From Steinernema hermaphroditum (taxonomy: Eukaryota > Nematoda > Chromadorea > Rhabditida > Steinernematidae), in NCBI GenBank assembly GCA_030435675.1, contig CM059625.1:3844001-3908000 (forward strand): a stretch of DNA of 64,000 bases, in the 5' to 3' direction. The translations under genes were made by a program, and so were the position numbers. This document shows positions 1 through 10,452 of this stretch, piece by piece; the first letter of the stretch is position 1; the number at the start of each line of letters is the position of its first letter. The notes beneath the pieces were generated by a model. The model saw nothing but the letters and a program-made list of their open reading frames with translations. It searched no databases and was not told the origin of the DNA.

Positions 1-213
1 CATTGCGGCAAAGATTTGTCATCGTAGCCATCAAATCCGGTCTCCACCCAGTTCAAGGAACATTTCTTCTGTGCCATCCGTCTACGCTAACGAGTGACCG
101 CGGCTTCTGGCTGAGGAACTGTCTTCGTCGCGCTCGATTTGTGTGCATTTACCAGTTTCCGTGAACAGCGACAATCGCCTTAATTTACATACATTGAGGT
201 GCGCTGCTTGGAA

Positions 214-1869
214 ATGAGCATCGCTGACCGATTCCGAAATCGGCCTCAAGTCGGCGACATCATGGATTGGGTGTGGAAGAAATTTTGTCGCTTCTATCCG
301 ATTCCTTTGGTGGCCTTATTGGTGATTTATGTTGTACTGGGAGCGGCCGGCTTTCTCTGTTTTGAGAGCGATCATCAGGAAAATGTCGTCAGGAAGTGGC
401 ACCTTAACCAGGCGGTTAACAGGTAGGGCGGTTTCGCGAGAAACACTCAACGAAGTTGGTCATGCAGACGACAGCAAGCTCGACAGATCAGCACGAGAAT
501 ATTCAACGATACCAAGAACCTTCTGATCATCATCGACCGAGATCAGACAGAGCGTGTCCAGGTTTGATGATGCCTTTGGCTTATAAAGGAGGATAATGCG
601 GATTTCGTTCCGTTTCGACCGTGTAAATTTTGACAGTATGTTAGCCATTTCACAACGGCAAGTCAATTAGAGCTGCGTGTTCGTTTCTCCCACTGTTTTC
701 CTAAAAATGCGCAATTGTTTTGTTAGTAACGACAAACAAAATACTGAAAACAAACCAACTCTCGTTGTTGACTACATAGGGAACCCGTGGATAATCAATT
801 TGGTTAAGACTGCTTCTGTGTTTTGTCGTTTACACGACACAAACAAACCCGCTAGTACCTATCGAATGACACCACCGTAACCCATCCTTGGATTCTACGC
901 TTATAGAATGCTCATGTATTTTAATAGACTGATCCATGCGCAAAGTCGAGCAATGCACGTTCCATTGTGCACGAGTTGCGCGCACAATGGCCTCATTAGA
1001 GCTAACTGCAAACGGGCACTTAAGTCGTTAGGCGCTCGGAAGTCAAACATGGCTCCACACTCGAGTTAATCCGATGACAAAGTCTTTACAAACTCGATTA
1101 TCATTCTATCTTGTCAGGGTCTTCTGGTCAATTCGCTCAGCCAATACGAGGGCCACCTCGATCTGCACATCCCGAAACGGGACGAATGGGACTTTCTGCA
1201 TTCGGTAAACTACGCATGGTCACTTCTACTCACCATTGGGCACGGCTTGAAAGGCCCTCAGACAACGGGAGGACAAGTGCTCGCCTTCTTCTACTGTATC
1301 TTCGGAGTGCCTTTCTTCTTTGGAACGATTGCAATTTTTGTTCACGAACTACTGTTACCTCTTGTGCGGGTAATATCGATGAGTAGGTAGCAGTTATTTT
1401 CCATAGTGCAGTTCAAGGTGGACCAAACAAAAAAGAAGATCGCCCTTGTACTTCTTGCTGCTCTACTCTACGTTATTTGGATTCTTCTCATCGCCGTTTA
1501 TCTTCACTCCTATGCCCTTCCCAAGAGCTTCTGGGAATCTCTCTACACTGCAACCATGAGCGCTTTGACAATTCAGGTAAACGCCTATTGTCGATATCAA
1601 ATGAATGATCACCAATCTAGACCCCGTACTTCAACAAACTACCTCAATATCCGGCATTTGCCGTCCTGGCCGGCAGCACCGTTTCTGTCGTCTTGGCCCT
1701 GTTTGTGTTGCTTCTTATTGCAGGCGTGTACGGAGAGAAGTCTTGCCATAATCGCCCAGTCAAAATGAGAGACGAAGCGGAGTCGCCGAAAAGCAACGAT
1801 CTACCTAAGTTTACCGTGATCGTCGACGAAGCTGGCGATAGCAAGTTGGCCGATATGGACGATGAATGA
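214..1869 (+). CDS. TWK-like two-pore-domain (K2P) potassium channel with non-canonical filters
   Basis: Five exons fit in phase: 214-422, 468-561, 1118-1369, 1412-1576 and 1621-1869, giving 322 residues. The layout is that of a K2P channel subunit: TM1 at about residues 30-52, an extracellular cap segment, a first pore loop, TM2, TM3 (about 194-215), a second pore region and TM4 (about 255-280), with both ends cytoplasmic. The sequence WSLLLTIGHG at about 135-144 marks pore 1, where the usual filter is TIGYG or TIGFG. In pore 2 the filter is not recognisable: SALTIQTPYF stands where TIGFGD is expected. K2P subunits dimerise to make one potassium pore, so this one may be non-conducting, altered in selectivity, or a regulatory partner. 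The start is the first ATG in frame with TM1. Intron 3 (562-1117) is the only long one. Family membership is secure; conductance is unknown. Confidence 0.75.
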
Positions 1870-1974
1870 ATGCTGTGGTTGTGTGCCGCGAATATAGCTT
1901 CCGCTTGAATGATAGGTCAAGACCGCTTTGATGCACAATGTTTTCGACTATAAGCTATTTACATAAGTTATGGC

Positions 1975-1980
1975 AATAAA
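1975..1980 (+). terminator. Polyadenylation signal AATAAA of the K2P gene
   Basis: An AATAAA hexamer lies about 105 bases after the K2P stop codon, a normal distance for a nematode 3' UTR. It is read from the sequence only. Confidence 0.5.
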
Positions 1981-2513
1981 CTATCGTTAGTAGAGTCAAG
2001 CATTGTTATGATATCTAGTCGTTGAATACATGTGATGTATCCTGATCCCTAAATATAGAAGCCAGAGGAATCCCGAGGTGTATCACCACCAGTTGTGCGG
2101 GTACCCGAACCCGAAACACGATTCAAAAACCCGAACCCGCCAACTCTGACCACCACATAAATATTGTTCCTTTGCTGCATATCAGAACCGCCATCGACCA
2201 TATCTAACGCTGTTGCAATTGCAGGGTGGCAGCGCTGTTTAATACAAGTACCTTTAACGCCAGTATTCGATTGATCATGTCCGATCATGGTCATTCTGTC
2301 TTCTGAATCGGCATCCACCCACAACAACCATCATCAAATGTAAACCCGCGCTAGAAAGCCATTTGATGCACAACGACTTCATGAGTGCTTACGAATAGGG
2401 GGACCACACACGTAGTAAATCGTAGATGCAGCATGAAGAGATCTGGCATGATCACATGTTTACAAGTAACAACATTAACACGAGAAATTACAACAGAAAA
2501 ACATAGCAATACT
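1981..2513. other. Intergenic gap between convergent K2P and SmD1 genes
   Basis: The K2P gene (+) and the SmD1 gene (-) face each other across this stretch. Around 2093-2145 are two blocks containing CCCGAACCCG-like motifs, which recur near 17.65 kb and 47.93 kb and look like a dispersed repeat remnant. A 92-codon minus-strand reading frame (2049-2327) overlaps the repeat and resembles no known protein. I see no convincing gene. Confidence 0.5.
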
Positions 2514-2941
2514 TTAGTTACCGCGGCCACGACCACGACCGCCACCGATGCCTCCGCGGCCACGGCCACGGGCTCCGCGTGCTCCACGGGCACCACCACG
2601 TCCACCGCGGCCGGCTCCGGCTCCACGGCGGGCCTTCTTTTTGGGTTCTTCGTCAAGGAGGAGGGTGTCAAGGGGCAGTGCGTCGGGCAGGATGATGTAG
2701 CGGATGTTGTTGCCTAAAGTTAGTGGTTATAGCGAAGTTTTGTAATAAACGATTTACCTCGGATAGAGATCGCGTCCATGTAGGTGGGCTCTTGCTGTTT
2801 GGTGGTGATTTTGACTGAGCGAAGATGGATGTTCATGGCGATGTCGACTCCCATGATCGTTCCGGTGGCAGTGGTTCCGTTCTTGAGCTCGATCGAGACA
2901 GACTCATGGGACAGCTTCATCAAAAAGCGAACGAGCTTCAT
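2514..2941 (-). CDS. snr-3: Small nuclear ribonucleoprotein SmD1
   Basis: Two exons on the minus strand (2941-2758 and 2713-2514, split in phase by a 44-nt intron) encode 127 residues. The protein begins [20 protein letters not shown] and carries the Sm1 motif (ELKNGT...GTI) and Sm2 motif ([13 protein letters not shown]). It ends in a glycine-arginine-rich tail (RGG/GRGRG repeats), the part symmetrically dimethylated in SmD1 of other animals. SmD1 is one of seven proteins that form the heteroheptameric ring on the U1, U2, U4 and U5 snRNAs, so it is a core spliceosome component. Length and tail match metazoan SmD1 (human 119 residues). The start is the only ATG giving the full Sm fold. The symbol follows the C. 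elegans orthologue. Confidence 0.95.
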
Positions 2942-4842
2942 TGTGATTGTGATCTCTGAAAAGGAATGGAGCTCTTATAGGAAACATTTCTTTTTCAGAA
3001 ATAGCTCGAACGACGCTGAATCGCAAATGAATGTACAGGGCATGCGTATAGCGTATAATACTGTATACGTAAAGTGATCTGAATGACTGAGTATGACGGA
3101 TCTTTCAGTGCAGTGTCTTGCGATCTAAAACATGCTAGCTGTCGAGAATACCCAATGACAACATAATTGGGAATCGGTGGCAAAAAACAGGTGTCAGCAA
3201 ACCCGAATACTGCTGAATAACAGCATTATTACTAGGCGCATTCACATACACCGGAAGAAAGTGAAATGCAGAAAAAAAACACTGATCTACCGTGAGAACT
3301 TGAACAACATGAATATCATAAACCTTGAAGATCCAGGCATAAACCATGGTAGCCCTTCATCGCAGATGTCCCAACCAAAACCACAATCATTTCACCACAA
3401 ATATATCTGACTTAATGTCGACAATAGGAGAGAGTGCATCGCTTGAGCAGTGTCGGTGCGAAAACTCGCGCATCGCAAAGTAAAATGCGAAATTCGAACG
3501 TTGGTGAAATAGCGCCATTCGTTGGCGCTGTGCCAGTTGCTTGAAATGTGTTAGCATACGGTAGGATCGTTGCGAGACCGCTCTATTTACGTAAATCGTT
3601 CGGTCACTTAATGGCTTCACAAATTTGAAGATGCAAGCAATTTTGGCGGTATTTCGCCGTGTGCTACGCCTCCGCAGCGTACCGCAGGCCGTCCCATAGA
3701 AAGACGTTTGAACCGTCTAGAAGCTTTGGCGGTGCCCTGATACTGCAACGATACTGCTAATTTGCTGTTTCTTTAACTACTTCAAATTAACATCCTCGCT
3801 GCTTAGATTACTGACCTGTCAGGCTTGCTGCTCAGATTAACTCTGGTCACGCATGTTGTCAATAGCAAGCCTCTACGACCTAGTTAGTCTTCAAAAATAC
3901 ACAATTGCGGATCGAAATGAGCGTAATTACGCAAGCATTGCGTAGTGCTCATTGGTACGCCGTGTACCCTATGGCACTTCTCATTTGGTGTAATTAAACC
4001 CGCAGCTAACGAATGGTGAAACTGATGCCTGAGGGACGCGATATTGGGAATCATATTTCAAACTCTACAAGTCTTCTGTCTAGAGTCGCTTATGCACTTT
4101 TTTCCATGAGGCTATACATTCACCATATTACTTCATTTATGTCATACCACTTTTTAGAATTGTGAACCTGGACATATTCAACATCGGCACCGTAAGCTGA
4201 AGGTTGAGATAATTTCCCGCTTCCGTTTTGAAAATCCCCGCTCTCGCGCGCTCTCCACATCCCGCTCCCTGCTTTCCCGCTTTGACGCCGCTAGTAGCAA
4301 TCGATATTAATTTTAATTCTCAGCAAGGCTTGCTTGCTCCAATAAGTCGTAATTTATTATTGAGAATAGGCCTAATTAAGCGATGCTTGGCATTAGTGAC
4401 GACCTTCAACGAGAGACATAAACACGTTTCCTTTCAACGTCCATCGAGTGTTCCTTAAAGCGCGCCAACTAATTTGGACGTCTTCCAACAATTTGAAATT
4501 GGCTACTGTCTCAGGCGCCATTCCTCACCGGAGTGCCAGTTGTCTCATGTGCGGTTTATTCGTTTTTTCGGATGTGGTGCTTCCGAAAAAGCAAAGCAAG
4601 GGTGTTTTTGATTTCCGCGAACCTTTAACGACGAAGGCAACAACGCCCGCATGTCAAAACATTGTACTCCGGACGCATACGCTTCCGCGAAGGAGCCGAC
4701 GCTGTGACACTGAGTGCGAACGAGTGTGTATGAAAAGCGGGATGCATAGCGATGCACCGACCGGGTCGTCGCATTAGTTATGTTATGAACGAATCATATA
4801 TGACCTGCTGAATCAGAACTTCAATTAATTCGTTCTTCTTCT
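2942..4842. other. Intergenic region between divergent SmD1 and SR-protein genes
   Basis: This 1.9-kb gap holds the promoters of two divergent splicing-factor genes. Two perfect TTTCCCGC octamers, the consensus for E2F/DP binding, lie at 4213-4220 and 4273-4280. Around 4240-4280 the strand is rich in short CCCGC words. Short open frames on both strands (for example 4448-4777 +) show no recognisable domain and overlap one another. I found no tRNA or other RNA gene. Confidence 0.45.
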
Positions 4843-4848
4843 TTCAGA
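4843..4848 (+). promoter_or_regulatory. Likely spliced-leader acceptor for the SR-protein mRNA
   Basis: The sequence TTTCAG directly precedes AATGAGCC, one base before the start codon, after a pyrimidine-rich run (TTCTTCTTC). No upstream exon with a matching donor is evident. An unpaired acceptor hugging the ATG is the hallmark of SL trans-splicing in nematodes. Confidence 0.6.
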
Positions 4849-6035
4849 ATGAGCCGTGTGTACGTTGGCCGTGTGCCGTATCGTGCCCGCGAAAGCGATC
4901 TCGAACGCTTCTTTCGAGGCTATGGGCGCATCCGCGAGATCTTGATGAAGAACGGATACGCCTTCGTCGAGTTCAGCGACGTACGTGATGCAGAAGACGC
5001 TATTCACGACTTGAATGGCAAAACAATCCTCAGTGAACGGCAAGTTACCCGTTAATTGCTATAATTGAATAACGTGCTTTTAGGGTGTCCGTCGAACTGG
5101 CGAAGGGTCGTCCTCGCTACGGAGGTCGGTATGGAGGCCGCTTCCGTCGTTCCCGTAGCCGAAGCCGTGATCGCCGCCGATCGCGCAGCCGTAGCCGTGA
5201 CCGCCGTCGTAGCAGAAGCCGAAGCCGAGACCGTCGCGCCAAGCGACAGCATTCGTCGAGCCGTTCTCGCTCTCGTAGCGCCAGCAACGACAGCGCTGGA
5301 GATGCAAAGCCGAAGAAGGAGGCTAACCGCTCGCGCTCCAGCTCTGTCAGTCCTCCTCCGAAGCGCTCTAAGGACGACAAGGATGGAAAGGACAGAAAAG
5401 AGGATAAGCGGTCGCCTTCACCCGTTAAGGATGAGAAGATCCGCAGCCCAGACGCACGCAACAGCCGTAGCCCTTCCCCCGAAGGACGGAAGAGCCGCAG
5501 CCGATCCCCAAGATCTCCCGTCGCTGACAAGAAGGAGCAGTCTAGAAGCCGATCTCGGTCGGTCGATAGAAAGGCAAAACGGTCGAAGTCGCGATCCAAG
5601 TCTCGTTCAAAGAGCCGCTCAGTTTCCCCACCAAGATCCAGCGAGGGGAAGCGTTCGAAGAGAGGAGGAAAGCCTAAGGCCGATCGTTCACGCTCCAGAA
5701 GCAGAAGCAAGTCGCCTAATGGCAAAGCACCTCGTTCTCCAAGATCTCCCAGCCGTTCTCCTCCAGCGTCTCGACGTGGAAGAAGCCGAAGCCGTTCGGC
5801 TCGTTCCGGATCGGAAAAGTCCTCGCCGGAACGAAGTCCTGTGCGTGGACGTGGCAAAGGTCGCCGTGATCGAAGCGGTAGCAGTGAAAGAAGCCGCTCT
5901 CGCTCTCGTTCCGGCACCCGTTCGCGATCTCGCTCCAGCAGCGTAGAACGCAATGGTCGAGGACGTGACCGTTCCCGATCCCGAGACAGCAGATCGAAAT
6001 CCCCCAGCCGTAGTCCTCGTCGTCGCGCCGATTAA
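4849..6035 (+). CDS. rsp-5: Single-RRM serine/arginine-rich splicing factor, RSP-5-like
   Basis: Two exons (4849-5039 and 5084-6035) encode 380 residues. Residues 1-75 form one RRM, with RNP2 as VYVGRV and RNP1 as NGYAFVEF. Then come a short RYGGRYGG linker and about 280 residues of RS/SR dipeptides mixed with KSRS and SPSR. SR proteins of this type bind exonic enhancers through the RRM, are phosphorylated on the RS domain in nuclear speckles and recruit spliceosome components. One RRM with no pseudo-RRM matches C. elegans RSP-5 rather than the two-RRM RSP-1/2/3. The intron is GC-AG: the donor reads CG|GCAAGT at 5040, and no GT donor keeps the frame. The RS region also leaves long empty frames on the other strand, which are composition artefacts. 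The family is certain; the exact paralogue is inferred. Confidence 0.87.
5040..5083 (+). other. 44-nt GC-AG intron in the SR-protein gene
   Basis: Exon 1 ends GAACG and the intron opens GCAAGT, then closes TTTTAG before GGTGTCC. Joining there restores E-R-V-S-V-E through the last RRM strand. The nearby GTTACC donor would shift the frame. GCAAGT is the usual consensus of GC-type donors. Confidence 0.75.
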
Positions 6036-9000
6036 GTCGATTTGGTGAGTAATTGTTAAGCGCCAATTGTTTTCTAGCATTGCTACGTGTCGTTTTGTTC
6101 CTCTCACACCTATTTGTCTGATCTGTTGTCTTGTGCCCCGTACGATGACATCTATTTCGTTCTAATACTGATTGTATACTCATTCAACTCTCAGAAGCGC
6201 CATGATTATTCGTTGTGTTCTGTTTGATATAAATATCAGTTGTTCTAGTGTAACGTTTCCGTGCCAACGTCCGACGATGTGGCCGTTTTCCCACAACCAC
6301 TATGCCATGCCAACCAGCCAGGCTTACCCCTCCATGCATTCCATCCGTAATACCGCCGAGTTCGATCCGAGCCTTTCCCGTGTGTACAGCAGTCACACAA
6401 CACACCTATCGCACTGTTCCCCCTGACGCCGGATCACCACCGACGGTAACGGTTTCCATTTTGCCTTATGGTTGTGCGGACGGGAGCTTGGGTTCTGAGT
6501 AACGTTTCAGAAGGCACGATTTCGAGAGGGCAGTCCGATCGGCATGTCGAACGTTTCCTCCTTTCGACCTTCCTCATCCTTCTTCATCAAGTGGCTGTCG
6601 TGTGTCGCGGACGATGTTTGACTGGCAGAGTTCGATTTCCCTCTTTCGGCAGCGTTTGAATGGTGAATCACGAACGATCCTCTCTCCTTGCCTCACTCCT
6701 TCATCAAATCGTAAAGGCCGTTTTAGGAGCGATTCTGCAGGTACTCAGCGCTTATGTAGGTTCTTTGAAAACCTACGTTTAAAATTTGCTTTTCTCTTTA
6801 TTATTACAAAATAAATTTTTCTGAATTTGCTCACGTTTCTTCTAAAACCTAGCAAGAGGGCAACGCGGGCATGGAAGAAAGCGAGGGGCACATTTCAAGG
6901 TCGTGTACAAGAAAATGGATTGAAAGAGGCCGTGGACATACTTAGCGAAGAAGGAGGAGAGGCGAGGTTGCAGTACGCCTGCAATGCCCGCCACGGGCAC
7001 CGTCGTACACGTGAACAAGATGCGGAGGCTTACCGCCACGTGCTTCGCTCGCCAACAGACGGCCACGAGCTGTCCGGCGACTGTTTGTGTGTCGTCATAA
7101 CTGCGACTAGCGATAACACAAATGTTGCGATTACATCGGTCGAAGAGCGTTCGGGCGGCTTGCGTTTCCTTATCAGGGACGTCTTGTTTGCTCGCATCAA
7201 CACGAGAACGTGGTGATGCACGCATTGAGAGTGGTCGGAACACGGGAGGTCGAAGTACCTCGAAAAGTACAAGGTTAGCTGTGCCGCTGTCGACTGGGGG
7301 AAGACAAAGTAGTCAGTCCGGCGATGATAACGAACAAAGGCCGTCTGTGATCAGCGATCGCACTAATGCGAAGAAGATATAGTAGGAACGTCTGAGTCAC
7401 AGAAAACGGAACAGACGCGAACCGCGACTACAGTAGTGGTTGAAGAACAGGAACCGATGTAACTCTTGGTTGAGTTTCGTTTCGATGTTTACATGATAAA
7501 GACGTGATTAGAGCTATTCAATGCCTTAATTTATGCCGTCCTTCCGCCTGTTGAAGGCGCTTAGTCGCTGTGAAATCTAATTAGCAGGAGAACCTCGTTA
7601 CTGGCAATTTGTGTACGCTCACACGTGTCGGATTCATATCACTTCAACCATCGCTAGTATGGCCAATAAATGAATATTCTTCTCGTCGTCTCGCAAGCCC
7701 TATATGCAAAGGCTTGTTTTTGAGGAATTTGTGATGATACAGGAAAATAACAAGCGATACACTGCCTTCAGTGTCAATTCGAGAATCGCGCTGCTACGAC
7801 GCGCACTTCCTGCATTGTGGCCATCTATTTCGAACGGACGAACGGCCGTCGTTCGAAAAGTGATATTTTACCGCAACTTCCAGACGTACTCTTGCAGTAG
7901 GTCTTAGATGACGCGCGATTAGATTCGCAGATGTGATAGATAACTGTCAAAGAAAACGAAGACAAAGAAACCGGTGTACGTGCTAATGCGACCCTTCCTC
8001 ACCATTAGGGGATAAGCTAGCCATCGATAGAGGGTCAACAGCACCTGCGCGCCATCTGAAGTGTCAATCGTCACTCATCTTAAATGCTATGCCGTTCGCA
8101 GATTTGGCCAAGCCCGACACATTGCTGAGGAAGCAATCTGATTTTGTAATACCAAACAGTTAGGTGGCATACTGCGACACTTTATGCAGTAAGCTTTTAA
8201 GACATTTCTGTGTCTTTTAATTTTGAGTGTCATAGCAGGAAACGTGTCGTCTGAGGGGCTAATGTACAAATGGCATCGCACTCAGGACGGACGTCAGAAA
8301 TGGACTTGTTTTCGCTGTAGCAGGTAGACGAATAGCGATAAACACGTGGTTCGCCGGTTGAAGTCTTCCCCACCTGTTGTTTCTTTGTTTGTTTGACCAT
8401 TCCCATGATCCTATGATATCCTTGGCTAAGGGCAAAGGCGGTGCGAGGCTAAGCGACACACCTCCAATCTCATCACCTTCGCCCCCTATCCCCTCAAAGA
8501 GGGGGATGGGGGATTGGCTTCGGCTCACGCATCGCTGCCGCCGCAGCGTCGGACGACATGTGGTGGGATGCCGCGGCGCCCAGCGTCCGTGTCCGGCAAG
8601 GCCGCTCTCGTTTGGCGCGCGCGCACAAAATTCAATTCGCATTTTCTGTTCGGAGAGGGAGTGGTTTGGCGCCCGGCCAAGTGGCACCGATTGGCTGTTG
8701 GTGGTGCCGGGTGGTGGCGCGTCAGGCGCGCCCGGAGCGCCAGCGATTCCATCCATTCGTCGTATTTTTGCGCTCGACGGCGGTTGGCGAGTGGCGGCGT
8801 CGTAAGTCCGAGGGTCTCTCTCCCGGATGGATGCGATGTCCAGAAAGCTAGCGCGTGCGTTGAGGCAAATTTTCCCGTCGCTCAAACAAAGCCAAAAGGG
8901 AGGCAGACCCTTAGCAGCAAGGTTTTGAATGTAGCTCCGAACCCATGAGGCCCTGGCGCCACCGCCAGATAAGGGTACGGTAGTGAGGCGCTTCCACTTA

Positions 9001-9909
9001 TGAGTGTCTCGTCAATGAATGACTCCCAAAAGGGACTTTTGCTGTGGACTGAGTGCGGCAATAGAGCGTGTTGGCGTAACCTAGGAGATAATTCTTTAGT
9101 GAACAGGGACAGATTTAATTGCTTTTGACAGGTTAGTTCTCTTTGAACGCCCATATGGACTATGTCCAATTGGGTCCTTCGTTCTTGGTGGATCCGCTAC
9201 GATGTATCGATCTTCTTAAAGAGCGCAGTGGGATAATTTGGAGTAATCCCACTGGGGCAGAATGCAAGCGTGGGAACCCGAAAGGTGCTTAGTTGCGTTA
9301 GCACTTTGATTCATCGAGGCGGTTCAAAACAACGCGTGCGACCGCACACCGCCTTATGCAGTAGGCGCTAAAAATGGTTCATTCGTATTCTGTCGTAGTT
9401 TTGCTGGAACTTCGCTACGACTCGTTGACGTCGTCATTGTTTTTCCCTCAATTCCCGAGAACTCAATGGCGACATGTGTCTTTTATTACATCGCCAGCGG
9501 TGCGCTTTTTTGTCAGGTCGTAGCGAACGGTCTCCCAATGCCGAGAAACTGATTTCCTCTCCCTACGTACAGCACTGGGCAATAGTTCTTTTGTTGTGGC
9601 GCTGTTCTTGTCGCAGTTTTGCACAATTTCGAAGGAGTTCTCCGCGTGGCGAGGTCGTCGTTAGTCACTTCGACCGAGACGTGTTTACCCGTCGGCGTGC
9701 TCGTCACTGCCGACGCGGACAGTGACAATGTGCTTTACCTTTTTCTTACCGTCTGTCCGCCACTCATCGGATTTGGGCGTCCATCTGTCGAATCGTTTGT
9801 CCTTACGCCGCGCGCTGACCTTGTGCATCTTGATTAGATGCGTGTGCTGTTTACTTACACAGTTCCTTGCAGTGTCTAAGCGTCACTTGCAACCACTCCC
9901 CATCCAACC
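6036..9909. other. Intergenic region with a GC-rich block
   Basis: No gene could be supported in this 3.9 kb. A GC-rich block at about 8430-8870 leaves stop-poor frames on both strands (up to about 208 codons), but the frames overlap, lack convincing starts and contain no known domain. The block has TTTGGCGC words near 8617 and 8667 (E2F-like) and an inverted CCAAT (GATTGGCTG) near 8689, so it could be a distal promoter. Overlapping open frames at 6827-7243 on both strands likewise show no homology I recognise. Confidence 0.4.
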
Positions 9910-10452
9910 ATGAGCAGCGTTGAAGAAACCGAGACTGTGCCTACTGCCCCTCAGGAGGAGGAGGCCCCGGAAGTGGCGCCTGCCAAGGACGAGGAATCTC
10001 GCGAATCGAAGGAAGAGAGGTAGGCGCGTTCCCGATGATGAATGTTTAATGGCAGATGATTACTGTAGCCAGTCGGGATCGGAGGAGGCTCCTTCTGGCG
10101 AGGAAGAGGAGCCTGAGGCTGACGAGGCTGAGGATGACGCCGCTGCTCCGGCCGAGAACGGCGAGGAGAAGCCTGCCGAGGAAAATGGAAAAGCCAACGG
10201 CGAGAAGAACGGCGAAGCCGCCGAAGCTGCCGAAGCTGCCGAGGAGGCCAAGCCTAACGGAGTATGACAACAGCTCTGCATTCAATCATGTATTTATGTG
10301 CTCTTTAGGATCGCAAGCGCGGTGCCGATGCCGAAGCGGATGCCGAGGAAGAGAGCGAAACCAGCAACGACGTTCCGTCGCCGAAGCGCGCCAAGAAGGC
10401 GGAAGAAGTCGCCGAGCCTGTCGTCGAGGCCGACGCAGTTGCCGCCGAGTAA
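9910..10452 (+). CDS. Small acidic prothymosin-like nuclear protein
   Basis: Three exons (9910-10019, 10069-10261, 10309-10452) join in phase to give 148 residues. The protein is almost entirely Glu, Asp, Ala, Pro, Lys and Asn, with runs such as EEEEPEADEAEDD and an Ala-Glu repeat (EAAEAAEAAEE). Near the C-terminus are two basic patches, DRKRGAD and SPKRAKKAEE, that look like a bipartite nuclear localisation signal. Length, acidity and a terminal KR..KK signal match prothymosin/parathymosin-type histone-binding proteins, but low-complexity sequence makes orthology unprovable by eye. The start codon sits just behind an acceptor-like CTTGCAG (about 9867-9873), consistent with trans-splicing. 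Clean phase across three exons argues that it is a real gene. Confidence 0.7.

Noticed and set aside
460..666. 68-codon minus-strand frame with an ATG and strand-like hydrophobic pattern
   Set aside because: It is antisense to K2P exon 2 (468-561), which is needed to join exons 1 and 3 in phase; no homology recognised.
5117..5953. 278-codon minus-strand frame rich in Arg, Leu and Glu
   Set aside because: It is the antisense shadow of the RS domain, whose repetitive codons remove stops from other frames.
8259..8948. Several overlapping frames of 75-208 codons on both strands
   Set aside because: GC-rich block with few stops; the longest frame starts with TTG, and no domain or splice pattern supports coding.
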